Source of the DNA: an uncultured bacterium
Lineage (GTDB): Bacteria > Verrucomicrobiota > Kiritimatiellia > CAIKKV01 > CAIJXV01
Direction of reading: 5' to 3'
Assembly: GCA_903824675.1 (NCBI GenBank)
Contig: CAIJXV010000116.1
Span: 175,379-213,923 of the forward strand
Length of the DNA: 38,545 bases
Positions 8,491 through 17,648 of this stretch are shown in pieces. The position numbers were made by a program, and so were the translations under genes. Under the pieces are notes generated by a model. It was not told where the DNA came from. It made no database searches and was given only the letters and a program-made list of their open reading frames with translations. The stretch's first letter is position 1, and every line of letters starts with the position of its first letter.

Positions 8491-8985
8491 CTACAGATGG
8501 GAAATGGGATCCGGCTCCCGGATGGCCCTCAACAGCAATTCCAACGCCGCCTGACAAGCCTGACGACGGATCTGCCCTCGATTTCCTCGGAATATCCGGC
8601 GATGGACTCTTCCGCCCCGCCGACTGGTTACACCGATAAAAACCAACCCCACCGGTTTACCCGGCAATCCCCCTGTCGGGCCGGCGATCCCGGTAATCCC
8701 CACGCCCCAATTCGATTTCGTCCGGCACCGAACACCAGCGGCCAGCGCCGCCGCAACCGGGGCGCTGACGGCCCCCCAGCGGCGGAGGAGTCCTGGCGCG
8801 ACACCGGCCAACCGGATTTTTAAATCGTTTGAATAAACAATCATCCCCCCCCGGAACCAACGGGAACTGCCGGATCCTTCCGTCAGGGTTGCCCCCAGCA
8901 AGCCCCCGGTGCAGGACTCCGCCACGGCCAGAGTTTCGCCGCGATCCAGTAGGGTTCGGGCCAGATGTAAAACAGAGGCGGTCAT
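8491..8985 (-). CDS. pncC: nicotinamide-nucleotide amidase (PncC, CinA C-terminal domain)
   Basis: 164 aa, the size of a stand-alone CinA C-terminal domain. Signatures are [22 protein letters not shown] with the catalytic Ser, [13 protein letters not shown], and [13 protein letters not shown]. It deamidates nicotinamide mononucleotide to nicotinate mononucleotide in NAD salvage. The last segment has the expected helix ([16 protein letters not shown]). The start lies 3 nt after the galE stop, so it is the last gene of the core cluster. No N-terminal MoCF (CinA) domain is present. Confidence 0.9.
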   Translation of the reverse strand: MTASVLHLARTLLDRGETLAVAESCTGGLLGATLTEGSGSSRWFRGGMIVYSNDLKIRLAGVAPGLLRRWGAVSAPVAAALAAGVRCRTKSNWGVGITGIAGPTGGLPGKPVGLVFIGVTSRRGGRVHRRIFRGNRGQIRRQACQAALELLLRAIREPDPISHL

Positions 8986-8988
8986 TGC

Positions 8989-9960
8989 TCAGGCAGGATA
9001 GCCGTGGGGATGGGCCTTATGCCAATTCCAGGCGCTGGTGATGATCTTGCGCAAATCCATGTATTGCGGATTCCAACCCAAAACCTGATGGGCTTTATCG
9101 GCGCCCGCCACCAGTTTCGCGGGATCGCCCGGCCGACGCGGCACCACTTGAACGGGAATGGGATGGCCGGTCACTTCCCGTGCCGTATTCAGGACGTCAT
9201 GGACTGAAAATCCGGTTCCGGTTCCCAAATTAAAAGCGTCCTGAACCGGCTTTTCAACCGCCAACAAATGAGCTTCTGCCAGGTCCAGAATATGGATGTA
9301 ATCCCGAATGCAGGTCCCATCGGGCGTCGCGTAATCGTCGCCGAAAATCCGAAAATCGGGCCGCTGTCCGAGCGCCACCTTGAGCAGGTTGGGGATCACA
9401 TGCGTCTCGGGCTCATGATCCTCTCCAAACCGCTCCGTGGCTCCGCAGGCATTGAAGTAACGTAAGAAAACCGGCTTGAATCCCCGGCACTCGCTGTACC
9501 AGTTGAATATTTTTTCACAAATCAATTTGGATTCGCCGTAAGGATTGGTCGGTTTCTGCGGCAGATCTTCCGTGATCGGCACCCGTTCCGGCTGTCCATA
9601 GGTTGCACAGGTCGAGGAAAACACCACCTTGCAGACCCCCACCCTCGCCATCGCTTCCGCCAAGTTAGCCACTCCACCGACATTATTGCCGAAATAAAGA
9701 TCCGGCCGTTCCATCGATTCGCCCACCAGGGCATAGGCCGCGAAGTGCATCACCGCATCGGGTCGTAGTCGCTCCATCACGGATTGAATGTCACTCGCTT
9801 GTCGCAAATCACCGTGAACGAAGGCCGCCCGATCATCGATCGCCTGGCGATGACCCCGTTCCAAACAGTCAAAAACCGTCACCTTGTGGCCCCGATCCAA
9901 CAGGAGTTCGGTTGCCACACTGCCGATATAACCGGCGCCGCCGGTCACCAGAATGTTCAT
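8989..9960 (-). CDS. galE: UDP-glucose 4-epimerase
   Basis: 323 aa extended SDR. NAD-binding GGAGYIGS is at residues 7-14, SSTCATYGQP carries the active Ser/Thr, and NPYGESKLICEK gives the YxxxK catalytic pair. IRDYIHILDLAEAH and the C-terminal GWNPQYMDL are typical of GalE. It interconverts UDP-glucose and UDP-galactose for LPS or exopolysaccharide sugars. The ATG overlaps the lpxD stop by 4 nt, so it is co-translated with an outer-membrane glycolipid gene. Confidence 0.94.
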   Translation of the reverse strand: MNILVTGGAGYIGSVATELLLDRGHKVTVFDCLERGHRQAIDDRAAFVHGDLRQASDIQSVMERLRPDAVMHFAAYALVGESMERPDLYFGNNVGGVANLAEAMARVGVCKVVFSSTCATYGQPERVPITEDLPQKPTNPYGESKLICEKIFNWYSECRGFKPVFLRYFNACGATERFGEDHEPETHVIPNLLKVALGQRPDFRIFGDDYATPDGTCIRDYIHILDLAEAHLLAVEKPVQDAFNLGTGTGFSVHDVLNTAREVTGHPIPVQVVPRRPGDPAKLVAGADKAHQVLGWNPQYMDLRKIITSAWNWHKAHPHGYPA

Positions 9961-11006
9961 GCGCCCTCTCCCGTCGCCCGTGAGTCTTTCAAGGTTTGAA
10001 CCTCTTTCTCCAAGGCGACCAAACGGCTCTTAAAATCAGGCAGGCGGTCGATCAAGGCGAGCAATTTTAAATTCAGATCATGGGGTTTGGCGAAATAACC
10101 GGACACGTAGGTGCGCGCGGGAACGTCCTTGATAACCCCCGCCTGGGCACCGACAACGGAGCCATCGCCGATATGGAGATGCCCGGACACGCCTACCTGG
10201 CCCGCCAACCGCGCATGGGCGCCCACCTGCGTACTGCCCGAGATACCCACCTGCGCCGCCAAAGCGGAATGATCGCCGATCGTCACGTTGTGGGCTATTT
10301 GCACGAGGTTGTCGATTTTAACGCCCTTCCCGATTCGCGTCACTCCAAACCGGGCGCGGTCCACCGTGGTGTTCGCCCCGATCTCAGCATCGTCCCCCAC
10401 TTCCACCATTCCCGTCTGTGGAATTTTAACCCAACCCCGGCCGTCATGGGTATAGCCAAATCCATCGCTCCCCAGAACCACTCCATTATGCAGAATCACC
10501 CGGTCTCCCACCCGCGTGTGCTCCCGCAGACTGACCAGCGGATAAAAATGACAGTCGGCCCCGATGGTGCAACCTGGGGCAATCACCCCGTTCGCCTCGA
10601 TCACCGTCCGATCCCCCACGGTACAGCCCTCGGCAATCACGCAATGCGGACCAATATAAACTTCCTTCCCCATCCTCACCCCGGGCGCGATCACTGCGCT
10701 CGGATGAATCCCCGGCAGGAACCGCACCGGCGGCGGCGCAAACCAGACCGCCGCCTCGGACAGTGCCACATCCGGATCCTTGACCCGAATCAGCGTAGCG
10801 GGCGAAGTCCCCTTCCATTGAGGCCCCACCAATACCGCGCCAGCCCTCGTTTGGGCCATCTGGGTCGCATATTTCACATTCGTCAAGAAACTCAGATCAA
10901 CGGGCCGGGCGTCGGACAGACTGGCAACACCTTCCAAGGTCCGGGTCCCGTCCCCTTCAACCGTCCCACCCAGGCGACGGGCCACTTCATCCGTGGTCAG
11001 CATCAT
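9957..11006 (-). CDS. lpxD: UDP-3-O-acylglucosamine N-acyltransferase
   Basis: 349 aa. The N-terminal domain of about 100 residues (VARRLGGTVEGDGTRTLEG) precedes a long left-handed beta-helix made of hexapeptide repeats (VIAPGVRMGKEVYIGPHCVI and onwards). The catalytic His lies in VQIAHNVTIGDHS. The C-terminal helix is about 40 residues (LNLKLLALIDRLPDFKSRL) and makes the trimer cap. LpxD adds the N-linked acyl chain in the third step of lipid A synthesis. AGGAG lies 7 nt before the ATG. The position after skp and before galE is consistent with the common bamA-skp-lpxD order. Confidence 0.95.
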   Translation of the reverse strand: MMLTTDEVARRLGGTVEGDGTRTLEGVASLSDARPVDLSFLTNVKYATQMAQTRAGAVLVGPQWKGTSPATLIRVKDPDVALSEAAVWFAPPPVRFLPGIHPSAVIAPGVRMGKEVYIGPHCVIAEGCTVGDRTVIEANGVIAPGCTIGADCHFYPLVSLREHTRVGDRVILHNGVVLGSDGFGYTHDGRGWVKIPQTGMVEVGDDAEIGANTTVDRARFGVTRIGKGVKIDNLVQIAHNVTIGDHSALAAQVGISGSTQVGAHARLAGQVGVSGHLHIGDGSVVGAQAGVIKDVPARTYVSGYFAKPHDLNLKLLALIDRLPDFKSRLVALEKEVQTLKDSRATGEGA

Positions 11007-11010
11007 GAGG

Positions 11011-11598
11011 TCACTCCTTAGCCGGGGATTTGTCGCGATTCAGGCTTTTCTCAATATCAGCCGTAATATCGAGGGTTCCGTCGGAATACAACGCCGGGGG
11101 GAAACCACCCCCCGCACCCGAGGAACTATCCAAAACCAGCGTGTAGCCGGATTTGCGGGCAAACTCACGAATCTCATCGCGAATCTCATCGATCAATTTC
11201 TGGCGCATCTGGCGGCGTTCATCATCCAACTGCTGGCGGCGTGACACGGCCGTTTCCCGGATTTGGGATTCATATTCCATCACCTCGAGCAGTTTATCTT
11301 CGGCCACCTGAAGCCGCTTATCCCGGGCCTCTTCGCTCAAGGCGGAATTCCGTGCTTCCGACCGGAGGGACTCGAATTCTTTCTTCATCCGACGATGCTG
11401 CGCCAGCATCTTTTCACCTTCATTGTTGAAGTCTTTCGCCTGATCCTCCAGATGTGCATCCATCAGATCCGTCTTATGATACCCCTTCAACAGCCGGTCG
11501 GCGTCAACGGTGGCAATCTTCAATTCACCCGCCCATCCCACCCCGCCCAAAACCACAACACCGATTGCCAATAAAAATCCCAGGCCAAAACGTTTCAT
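11011..11598 (-). CDS. skp: OmpH/Skp-family periplasmic chaperone
   Basis: 195 aa. A signal peptide of about 23 residues (MKRFGLGFLLAIGVVVLGG) is followed by KIATVDADRLLKGYHKTDL, the OmpH start. A long charged coiled coil then runs from about residue 45 to 140, forming the tentacles. The strand SGYTLVLDSSSGAGGG closes the core. It holds unfolded outer-membrane proteins for BamA. GGAGG lies just upstream of the ATG. It sits 19 nt after bamA. Confidence 0.9.
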   Translation of the reverse strand: MKRFGLGFLLAIGVVVLGGVGWAGELKIATVDADRLLKGYHKTDLMDAHLEDQAKDFNNEGEKMLAQHRRMKKEFESLRSEARNSALSEEARDKRLQVAEDKLLEVMEYESQIRETAVSRRQQLDDERRQMRQKLIDEIRDEIREFARKSGYTLVLDSSSGAGGGFPPALYSDGTLDITADIEKSLNRDKSPAKE

Positions 11599-11617
11599 TC
11601 AACACCTCCTCCCGCAG

Positions 11618-13948
11618 TTAAAACCCATACCCGATCGAAAAGGACCACTGGTCCGTTGCGGTCATCGGGTCATCCTTCTTTAAATCCCACGCATAGTCCA
11701 GCCGGATCGGAAAATAAGGAATATCAAACCGGATCTCCAAACCCGTGCCGGCCGCGTACTCGTTCAGATCGAAATCATAGGGATCATACCACACATTCCC
11801 GGCATCGATGAAGGCCGCCAACCTCAGCTTGGAAACAATCGGAATCGAATATTCGGCACTGGCAAGACCCAGCGAATCGCCGCCGCTGGGCTTTGGATCA
11901 TAGGGTTTCGAACCATCCGCCCGGTAGGCTTTAGGCCCGACGTCCCGGTACTTGAAGCCCCGAATGGTGCGAGCCCCCCCGATGAAAAGTCGCTCTGACA
12001 AGGGCACGTCCTCGGAGTCCCCGTAGGCATCAATCACTTCGGCACGCAATCGGAAGGATAGCACATGGTTGAAGGGCAACGAGAAATACCAGGCCGTATT
12101 CCCCTCCAAGGAATAGATATCGGAATCGCCCCCAAGCGGGCCGCCATACACGGTCGCGGTCATGGATTGACGGGATCCAGCCGAGGGGAGAAACGCATTG
12201 TTTCGCGTATCCCGGCTCAAGGTCGTCGCCAAGGAACTCAAGGTTAAATCCTGCTGGTTAAAATAAAAGAGGTTGCCTTCCTCATCCACGTAGGCATTCG
12301 TATCCGACGCGTCATTGATCTCCGACTTTTCGATACGATATTTGAAGTCCAATCGGTAGGGCCCGCCCAACCCCATCCCCAATCCCACCGCCGCCCCTAA
12401 TTTCTTCACCTGGTAATCATCGTAATCCCGTTCGGTTGAATACAGGTCCAGACTCAGGGCCAGGCGCCGGTCCATAAACCACGGCTCAATGAACCCAATC
12501 GTGTAATCCTCGCGGGTGGATCCGACTTCCGTACGGAATTTGAGTTTTTGCCCGCCCCCGACAAAAGGCCACCCCTTGATATCAAAATTTCCCTGGCTGA
12601 CCTCGGCAAACCCGATCAGATTATCGACGCTTGAAAAGCCCGCGCCCACCATGAACTGGCCGGTCCGCTTTTCCTCGACCTGGAAGATCAGATCGCTTTC
12701 CCCATCACGTCCGGTCGGCTCGGGATAAGACTCGACGACCTCAAAATAATTCAGATTCCGCAAACGGCTTTCGCTTCGCTTGACCCGGACTCCGTCAAAT
12801 ACTTCATCGGGGTAAATCAATAATTCCCGGCGCATCACCTTGTCCTGGGTACGATCATTACCGCGGATCTGTATGTTCCGGATGCGTGTCAAGACCCCCT
12901 CGCGAACCTTGAAGGTCACATCGACGACACCCAGATCCTTCGCCCGCTCCAAGAGCGGTGTGACCTGGGTTTCCATGTAGCCCCGGCTTTCAAAGTAGTC
13001 ATCGATGGCCTGGGCTCCGGCAAAAAGCGTCTCGCCTGACGCCCGGTCACCCGGCTTCAGTTTCAATGCGGCCCGCAGTTCGGCATCGCCAAACAACTTG
13101 GCCCCGACAATCCGGATCGAGCCCACCCGGTACAGGGGCCCCTCCTCAATCGGGATCTCAACCGCCAGTTTGCCCGGCGCCGGATCTGTGATCCGGGCGG
13201 CACCGATCTTAGCATCCAAATACCCATTATTGACATATACGCCCCGCATCCGATCTCGACCGGCATCGATCTGGTCCTGATCGACCGGCTGCCGGCGGAA
13301 CCAATAGAAGGGATTCCAGCTTGCCGGTAATTCCATCGCCTTGCGCAGCGCGGATTCATCCACTCCGGTCCGGCCGGGGAATTGATAACTCCGGACACCC
13401 CGCCGCACCCCTTCGGCAATCCGGATCGTCAAACGGGCGGTCCCGATGGCGGGATCCAGAACTTCCAGTCGTCCATCCATCTTGATGTCGGGATAAAGCT
13501 TTTTCCGGTATTCCTCCCGAACCTTGGAAATTCGGGCGGCCACCAAAGGATCGTCAACGTAATCCCCACCTTCCAGGCCCAGCAAATCCCGAACCGTTGT
13601 TCCACTTAATCCTTTTGCGCCGGTCACCACCGGGCGTTCGGCCAGTCGATAGCGATTGCGAACCTTGAAGACCAATTCCACCCCGTTTGTCAGAATCACG
13701 GCATCCGCTGACACATCAGAAAACCGACCGGTGCCCAAAAGCGCCTTGACATCCCGGGACACCAGAACCCGCTCCAATTCAACTCCCACCTGTTGGGAAA
13801 TATGGGTCTGAACATAGTCAAACGAAACATTGCCATCGCCCTGATTCTCGACCCGAATCGAACGGACGATTTCCGCCGCCGACAGACTCGCCACCTCGGC
13901 GGCCAAAAGCAGGGACATCCCCAACGAAACACGTCCGCGAAAACTCAT
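11618..13948 (-). CDS. bamA: outer membrane protein assembly factor BamA
   Basis: 776 aa, normal length. A signal peptide (cut near SAAEIV) is followed by about five POTRA domains up to residue 420 or so, for example TRIRNIQIRGNDRTQDKVMR in the last one. The Omp85 beta-barrel follows, with GSRQSMTATVYGG and the L6 loop motif in RTIRGFKYRDVGP (the VRGF/Y family motif). The chain ends in WSFSIGYGF, a terminal aromatic beta-signal. It inserts beta-barrel proteins in the outer membrane. Its ATG overlaps the dnaB stop (ATGA), an unusual coupling of an outer-membrane gene to replication. Confidence 0.96.
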   Translation of the reverse strand: MSFRGRVSLGMSLLLAAEVASLSAAEIVRSIRVENQGDGNVSFDYVQTHISQQVGVELERVLVSRDVKALLGTGRFSDVSADAVILTNGVELVFKVRNRYRLAERPVVTGAKGLSGTTVRDLLGLEGGDYVDDPLVAARISKVREEYRKKLYPDIKMDGRLEVLDPAIGTARLTIRIAEGVRRGVRSYQFPGRTGVDESALRKAMELPASWNPFYWFRRQPVDQDQIDAGRDRMRGVYVNNGYLDAKIGAARITDPAPGKLAVEIPIEEGPLYRVGSIRIVGAKLFGDAELRAALKLKPGDRASGETLFAGAQAIDDYFESRGYMETQVTPLLERAKDLGVVDVTFKVREGVLTRIRNIQIRGNDRTQDKVMRRELLIYPDEVFDGVRVKRSESRLRNLNYFEVVESYPEPTGRDGESDLIFQVEEKRTGQFMVGAGFSSVDNLIGFAEVSQGNFDIKGWPFVGGGQKLKFRTEVGSTREDYTIGFIEPWFMDRRLALSLDLYSTERDYDDYQVKKLGAAVGLGMGLGGPYRLDFKYRIEKSEINDASDTNAYVDEEGNLFYFNQQDLTLSSLATTLSRDTRNNAFLPSAGSRQSMTATVYGGPLGGDSDIYSLEGNTAWYFSLPFNHVLSFRLRAEVIDAYGDSEDVPLSERLFIGGARTIRGFKYRDVGPKAYRADGSKPYDPKPSGGDSLGLASAEYSIPIVSKLRLAAFIDAGNVWYDPYDFDLNEYAAGTGLEIRFDIPYFPIRLDYAWDLKKDDPMTATDQWSFSIGYGF

Positions 13949-15381
13949 GGTTGTTCTCCTGAATCACCGGCGGGCCGCATGGCCTGCTCGTCAATTCCTT
14001 CAACCCGATCCTGAAACCGGGTCAGCTCTTCGATGAAATTCAAACGGATATCCTCACCGGCCGGCCCATTTCGGCTCTTGGCCACATTCACCACGGCCAG
14101 GCTGCGGTCTTCCGATTCCGCATCACCCGGATATTTGCAGGGCCGGCGCAACAAGAGCACCACATCGGCATCTTGTTCGATCGCACCCGACTCGCGCAAA
14201 TCTGAAAGTTTGGGAACGCCGGTTTCCCGGGACTCGGTCTGGCGGCTCAATTGGCTCAACACCATGACCGGGACTTTAAGTTCCTTGGCCATGGCCTTCA
14301 ATCCACCTGAAACGGCGGTGATTTCCTGCTGCCGCCCATTATTCCGGGCGTCCTGGGGCGCACTGAGCAATTGTAGATAATCGACCACGATAAATTCAAT
14401 CCCATGGCGTTTTTTCATACGCCGCGCCCGGGCCCGAAGTTCGTTGATGGTCAAGCCCGCCGAATCATCCAGAAAAATGGGCGCCTGGACCAGGTGGGCA
14501 GCCGCATTAACCAACCGGCGATGGTTGTCCTGCGAAATATAGCCGCCGGAAACGCTGTGAGAGGAGACTCCGGCCTGACTGCAAATCAACCGCATCACCA
14601 GATCTTCGGCCGACATTTCCAGGCTGAAAATACCCACGGCCCGCGGCTTGCCGTCGGGATCTCCCGCGCCATGCGCAATATTTTCAGCGATGTTCATCGC
14701 CAGAGAGGTTTTCCCCATGGAGGGCCGCGCGGCCAAAACGATCATATTGCTGGGGCGCAATCCCAACAACTGGCGATCCAGATTGCTGAACCCCGTCGGA
14801 ATGCCGGCCAATCCTTTGCGGGTCGTGCTGATCTGATCGATATACTGCATGACGCCCTGGACCATTTGGGGCCAGGGGCGGATTTGTCCGGATTGCAAAT
14901 CGGTGATTGAAAAAAAGGACTGCTCAATTTCGCCCAGCAGGGCTTCGGCGCTCAACTCGCTGGCATAGGTATCGGCTTCGGCCTTGCGGGCCTTTTCAAT
15001 GATGCAACGCCGAATAAATTTCTCGGAGACGAGATCGATATAATACTGGGCATGGGCGGCTGTGGGAGTGGAATCGACCAGGCGATCGAGAAAAATAGCC
15101 CCGCCGATTTTTTCCAGCGACCCCTTATTTCTGAGCCGATCCCCCACAAAAACCAGATCGACCACCTTGCTCTCATTGACCATCTCAAGGATGGCCTCAT
15201 AGATGAGCCGGTGAGCGGGAACATAAAAAGCGTCCGGGGTCAGACGCGACTGTACGCAGAGATCGGCTACCCGGGCGCCATCCAACAAAATCGCCCCCAG
15301 AACCCCCCGTTCGGCTTCTTCGCTGTGGGGAGGCGACCGGTCGCCACGGGCAACCGCCGCGCTGGGGGAATCCTGGGCCAT
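13945..15381 (-). CDS. dnaB: replicative DNA helicase DnaB
   Basis: 478 aa. The N-terminal domain begins near HSEEAERGVLGAIL. The RecA-like C-terminal domain has Walker A ARPSMGKTSLAMN at about residues 218-230, EIAVVDYLQLL-type Walker B (FIVVDYLQLLS), and LSQLSRQTESR and DLRESGAIEQDADVV. It unwinds DNA at the replication fork. It is downstream of rplI by 5 nt, the well known rpsF-ssb-rpsR-rplI-dnaB operon order. No intein is seen. Confidence 0.96.
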   Translation of the reverse strand: MAQDSPSAAVARGDRSPPHSEEAERGVLGAILLDGARVADLCVQSRLTPDAFYVPAHRLIYEAILEMVNESKVVDLVFVGDRLRNKGSLEKIGGAIFLDRLVDSTPTAAHAQYYIDLVSEKFIRRCIIEKARKAEADTYASELSAEALLGEIEQSFFSITDLQSGQIRPWPQMVQGVMQYIDQISTTRKGLAGIPTGFSNLDRQLLGLRPSNMIVLAARPSMGKTSLAMNIAENIAHGAGDPDGKPRAVGIFSLEMSAEDLVMRLICSQAGVSSHSVSGGYISQDNHRRLVNAAAHLVQAPIFLDDSAGLTINELRARARRMKKRHGIEFIVVDYLQLLSAPQDARNNGRQQEITAVSGGLKAMAKELKVPVMVLSQLSRQTESRETGVPKLSDLRESGAIEQDADVVLLLRRPCKYPGDAESEDRSLAVVNVAKSRNGPAGEDIRLNFIEELTRFQDRVEGIDEQAMRPAGDSGEQP

Positions 15382-15386
15382 TTACC

Positions 15387-15836
15387 CTATTCCTCAACAA
15401 CCCAGACCTTGATGTCAGCATCCACCTGAGCGTGTAGACGCACCTTGACGTCATAAACTCCCAGTTCCTTGATCGGTTCATCAAGGACAATCTTATTCTT
15501 TTCAATGTCAAAACCCTGAGCCTTCAGGGCCTCGGCAATATCGGCATTGGTGACCGATCCGAATAATTTGTTTTCTTCGCCCACCTTGACCCGGATCGTA
15601 TAGGAATTCTTGGAGATTTCCGCCACCATCGCCCGGGAGGCTTCCTGCTGAACCTTCTCGGCTTCCGCGCGTTCGCGCTGAAGCTTAACCAACCGCCGCC
15701 GGGTTCCTTCCGAAACCGGGGCACCCAATTTCCTGGGAATCAGGTAATTGCGGGCAAAGCCGTCCGCCACCTTGACCACATCGCCCTGTACGCCCAGATC
15801 CTTGACATCCGTCATCAATAAAATTTCAACCGTCAT
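15387..15836 (-). CDS. rplI: 50S ribosomal protein bL9
   Basis: 149 aa, the standard length. The N-terminal globular domain has VEILLMTDVKDLGVQGDVVKV and the signature FARNYLIPRKLG. The connecting helix is rich in Lys, Arg and Glu, and the C-terminal domain ends in KVRLHAQVDADIKVWVVE. A GAGGAG site lies 6 nt before the ATG. Confidence 0.96.
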   Translation of the reverse strand: MTVEILLMTDVKDLGVQGDVVKVADGFARNYLIPRKLGAPVSEGTRRRLVKLQRERAEAEKVQQEASRAMVAEISKNSYTIRVKVGEENKLFGSVTNADIAEALKAQGFDIEKNKIVLDEPIKELGVYDVKVRLHAQVDADIKVWVVEE

Positions 15837-15883
15837 TCTCGTCTCCTCACTCGCGTTCCAACACCCATCGCTTCACCGGCGCT

Positions 15884-16105
15884 TCAGCGCAGGAGACCCA
15901 TAACCCGGGCGCGCCGGATCGCCTTGGCAATCCGCCGCTGTTGCTTGGGCGATGTCCCCGTGAAACGGGACGGCATGATCTTGCCATGATCGGTCATGAA
16001 TCGGCGCAAGAGTTCATAATCCCGGGTGTCAATATCCCGCACATCTTCGAGCAACCGCGTGCGACGGCGGCCGCCTCCCACTTTGTCGTCGTTAACTGGC
16101 TTCAT
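15884..16105 (-). CDS. rpsR: 30S ribosomal protein bS18
   Basis: 73 aa, normal for bS18. Motifs are IDTRDYELLRRFMTDHGKI, PSRFTGTSPKQQRRIAKAI and RARVMGLLR at the C-terminus. It lies in the rpsF-ssb-rpsR-rplI order. GAGGATCAGGT precedes the ATG. Confidence 0.95.
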   Translation of the reverse strand: MKPVNDDKVGGGRRRTRLLEDVRDIDTRDYELLRRFMTDHGKIMPSRFTGTSPKQQRRIAKAIRRARVMGLLR

Positions 16106-16134
16106 ACCTGATCCTCATTCAACTGCGTTGTCTT

Positions 16135-16644
16135 TTAAAAAGGCAAATCTTCTCCGTCTTTCCCGTCGCCCTCCCGGGCGCCCGGAACCTCATCAACCCC
16201 GTCCGCTTCCGGCATCGACGCCGGGGCCGGGGATGGACGGACCGACCGACTCTCAGGCCGTGTCCCTCGCACCTGTTCGCCGCTACTGTCCCCGCCGGAA
16301 CCAACTTCCCCGCGGCGCGGAGGATTCATAAACTGAACCCGTTCCGCCACCACCGAAATGCGGTTCTGCTTCTGGCCATCGCGTTCCCACTCCTCATAAC
16401 GCAAGTGGCCCTCAACCATCACCGGCGCTCCCTTCGCCAGATAATTTTTACACGCCTCCGCCTGCTTACCCCACACCGCCACCGTCACAAAGCAGGTCTC
16501 TTCCCGGTCCTCGCCGGTCGAGCTTTTGTACCGCCGGTTCACCGCCAGCCGCAAATCCGCCACCGGCTGATTTGACGGCAGATACCGGACCTCCGGATCG
16601 CGCGTCAGATTGCCGACCAGCATGACTTTGTTCAGACTGACCAT
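16135..16644 (-). CDS. ssb: single-stranded DNA-binding protein
   Basis: 169 aa. An OB-fold occupies residues 1-105 (NKVMLVGNLTRDPEVRYLPS; WGKQAEACKNYLAKG; VEGHLRYEEW). A disordered Gly/Pro/Ser-rich linker follows, and the acidic tip DGEDLPF binds partner proteins. It protects single-stranded DNA in replication and repair. It starts 1 nt after the rpsF stop. Confidence 0.95.
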   Translation of the reverse strand: MVSLNKVMLVGNLTRDPEVRYLPSNQPVADLRLAVNRRYKSSTGEDREETCFVTVAVWGKQAEACKNYLAKGAPVMVEGHLRYEEWERDGQKQNRISVVAERVQFMNPPRRGEVGSGGDSSGEQVRGTRPESRSVRPSPAPASMPEADGVDEVPGAREGDGKDGEDLPF

Positions 16645-16645
16645 C

Positions 16646-17002
16646 TTACCGGTCTCCCATCCGCTCCTCAGTCGGCTTGCGATTCTTCCGCTCGGTCCAC
16701 AACTTGAAATCGTCCGCGGACATCGCCGTGATCTGAACCCGGAAAATGAACTCCATCAGACGGAACCGGGCCCGTACGGGCGCCACTTGATCGGAATTCA
16801 CATCAAAGATCAGGTGCAGATAATACCCGGCTTCCTTCTTGTGCAGGCGGCGGGAAAACCCGCGCCGACCCAAGGCCGTGGCCTCTGAAACCCGCCCGCC
16901 GACTTTTTCAATTTCGGCCCGGATCTTCTGTTCGATGCCGCCCAAAGCTTCATCGGTCAGATTCTGCTCCGCAAAAATAAACAACGCATCGTAGGTTTTC
17001 AA
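16646..17002 (-). CDS. rpsF: 30S ribosomal protein bS6
   Basis: 118 aa. It starts at TTG 17000-17002 behind GGAGG, with KTYDALFIFAEQNLTDEAL at the N-terminus, YYLHLIFDVNSD in the middle and RVQITAMSADDF towards the end. bS6 pairs with bS18 in the small subunit. The start codon overlaps the pth stop (TTGA), linking the pth cluster with the rpsF-dnaB cluster. Confidence 0.94.
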   Translation of the reverse strand: MKTYDALFIFAEQNLTDEALGGIEQKIRAEIEKVGGRVSEATALGRRGFSRRLHKKEAGYYLHLIFDVNSDQVAPVRARFRLMEFIFRVQITAMSADDFKLWTERKNRKPTEERMGDR

Positions 17003-17619
17003 TCGTCCCCTCCTCGACTCTCGTCTCCAGCTTCCGGCGCCGGCTGACGCCGAACATTAAACCGGTTCATCGCCACTTCAACGCCGCGTTGAAGCATCAT
17101 TTCAACCGCCTGCGCAGCCCGATCGATCGCCTCCCGGATCGGCGGATCATCCTCGGGCGAAATTTTCGCCAGAACATGCCGCACCAACCCGGCGCTCGTC
17201 GTTCCACGCCCAATTCCGATTCGCAACCGCGGAAACCGATCCGTCCCCAAGGCTGCGATCACCGAGGCCAAACCTCGATGCCCGCCGCTGGACCCAAACG
17301 GCCGAATCCGCAGCGACCCCGGCTCCAGGTCGGCGTCGTCCAATATCACCAGCACCCCTTCGGGGGGCAACCCGTAATATCCAACCAAACCGGCCACCGC
17401 CCGGCCACTATCGTTCATATAGGTGTCCGGCCGCACCAACCAGCGATCCTCACCGGCCACCTCAACCTTGCCGAAATGCGCATCAAACCGCGCCCGCGGT
17501 CGCAATTCGCAGGTCCATCGCTGCGCCAGCAAATCCAAAGCCTCAAAGCCCACATTATGCGGCGTCCGCACATACTCGGGGCCCGGATTGCCCAATCCCA
17601 CAATAACCTTCAGGGACAA
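16999..17619 (-). CDS. pth: peptidyl-tRNA hydrolase
   Basis: 206 aa from the chosen start. Signatures are IVGLGNPGPEYVRTPHNVGF, with the catalytic His, PDTYMNDSG, and DDADLEPGSLRIRPFGSSGG. It frees tRNA from stalled peptidyl-tRNA. The frame extends to 17640, but TTG 17617-17619 has AAGGGG 7 nt upstream and places the family start (SLKVIVGLG) at the N-terminus. It follows rplY, the usual order. Confidence 0.93.
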   Translation of the reverse strand: MSLKVIVGLGNPGPEYVRTPHNVGFEALDLLAQRWTCELRPRARFDAHFGKVEVAGEDRWLVRPDTYMNDSGRAVAGLVGYYGLPPEGVLVILDDADLEPGSLRIRPFGSSGGHRGLASVIAALGTDRFPRLRIGIGRGTTSAGLVRHVLAKISPEDDPPIREAIDRAAQAVEMMLQRGVEVAMNRFNVRRQPAPEAGDESRGGDD

Positions 17620-17648
17620 AACGACACCCCTTCGCGACAAAATTCAAC

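Noticed and set aside
10080-11021. 313-codon plus-strand ORF antisense to lpxD
   Set aside because: Mirror of a strong lpxD frame in GC-rich DNA; composition is Arg/His/Pro-rich with no domain.
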